Source: DASTSN01 sp035760665 (GTDB taxonomy: Bacteria > Bacteroidota > Bacteroidia > Chitinophagales > Chitinophagaceae). From it: a stretch of 15,392 bases of DNA. Under the pieces are notes generated by a model that worked only from the letters and a program-made list of their open reading frames with translations, had not been told where the DNA came from and searched no databases. Made by a program: the position numbers and the translations under genes. The stretch spans positions 1-15,392 of the forward strand of contig DASTSN010000006.1 of the NCBI GenBank assembly GCA_035760665.1. Reading direction: 5' to 3'. This document shows, piece after piece, positions 15,203 through 15,392 of this stretch. The stretch's first letter is position 1. Every line of letters starts with the position of its first letter.

Positions 15203-15234
15203 CAAAGATAGGGGTTAGAATATTAAGCCCCAAA
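15203..15234 (-). promoter_or_regulatory. hppA promoter (TTTG-N20-TATCTTTG)
   Basis: On the minus strand TTTG (15234-15231) is followed after 20 bp by TATCTTTG (15210-15203), matching the Bacteroidota -33/-7 consensus. The -7 box is 34 bp before the ATG. The spacer itself is an interrupted palindrome (GGGGCTTA ... TAACCCC, 15211-15231), a possible operator between the promoter elements. Confidence 0.75.
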
Positions 15235-15392
15235 CCACAAACTGACCTTAAAATCAGCCAGTTCAGGCTGTTTAAGCGCCTCAAAAATCATTCGAGAGTT
15301 CGGCAAAAAATGTAACAGGCAAAAATAATATTGCCAGCTAGCTTTACCGGCTGACAATGTGTAGTCTTAAACGGCCCATACCAAAAATACAA
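15235..15392. other. Right-edge non-coding sequence
   Basis: AT-rich sequence upstream of hppA with no open frame I can support. A short hairpin CAGCC/GGCTG (15255-15259 with 15266-15270, 6-nt loop) is followed by TTTAAG. It could be a weak terminator of + strand transcripts, but no + strand gene precedes it, so I give it no function. Confidence 0.3.

Overview
The window looks like chromosomal DNA of a member of the Bacteroidota, plausibly Chitinophagaceae-like (inference). Start codons mostly follow AT-rich leaders without a Shine-Dalgarno sequence. Several upstream regions carry the Bacteroidota -7 box TAnnTTTG, and one has a full TTTG-N20-TAnnTTTG promoter. The GpsA and membrane pyrophosphatase sequences are of the type I associate with that phylum. 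No RNA gene, insertion sequence, phage gene or CRISPR array is visible, and the reading frames are intact.

Layout. Positions 1-178 hold possible ends of a neighbouring gene. On the + strand, phosphoenolpyruvate synthase (ppsA) and an E. coli PfkB-like 6-phosphofructokinase are 12 bp apart, a likely two-gene operon of central carbon metabolism. They are followed by a P2-like cation-pumping P-type ATPase whose ion-site motifs differ from those of calcium pumps. This gene runs tail to tail, with overlapping stop codons, into a minus-strand pair: gpsA (glycerol-3-phosphate dehydrogenase), then a 756-residue HAD phosphatase-GT20 glycosyltransferase fusion. The fusion has the domain order and sequence signatures of bifunctional glucosylglycerol-phosphate synthase/phosphatase rather than trehalose-6-phosphate synthase. 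A 382-bp divergent regulatory region separates gpsA from a + strand MscS-family mechanosensitive channel. Next come a secreted cyanophycinase-like S51 peptidase, a Tat-exported protein with two NIPSNAP domains and, on the minus strand, a K+-dependent-type membrane pyrophosphatase (hppA).

How the genes fit together. The centre of the window reads as an osmotic-stress module. GpsA makes glycerol 3-phosphate, and the fusion enzyme glucosylates it and removes the phosphate to give the compatible solute glucosylglycerol. The divergently transcribed channel can release solutes on downshock. The shared control region has a 14-bp palindrome next to the gpsA -7 box and three tandem 11-bp repeats, an architecture typical of OmpR/PhoB-type response regulators. 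The sugar-phosphate genes (ppsA, pfkB) and the ion/energy genes (P-type ATPase, PPi-driven pump) on either side could support the same physiology, but that link is inference from proximity. The hppA gene is bracketed by two nearly identical palindromes, one inside its promoter spacer and one beyond its 3' end.
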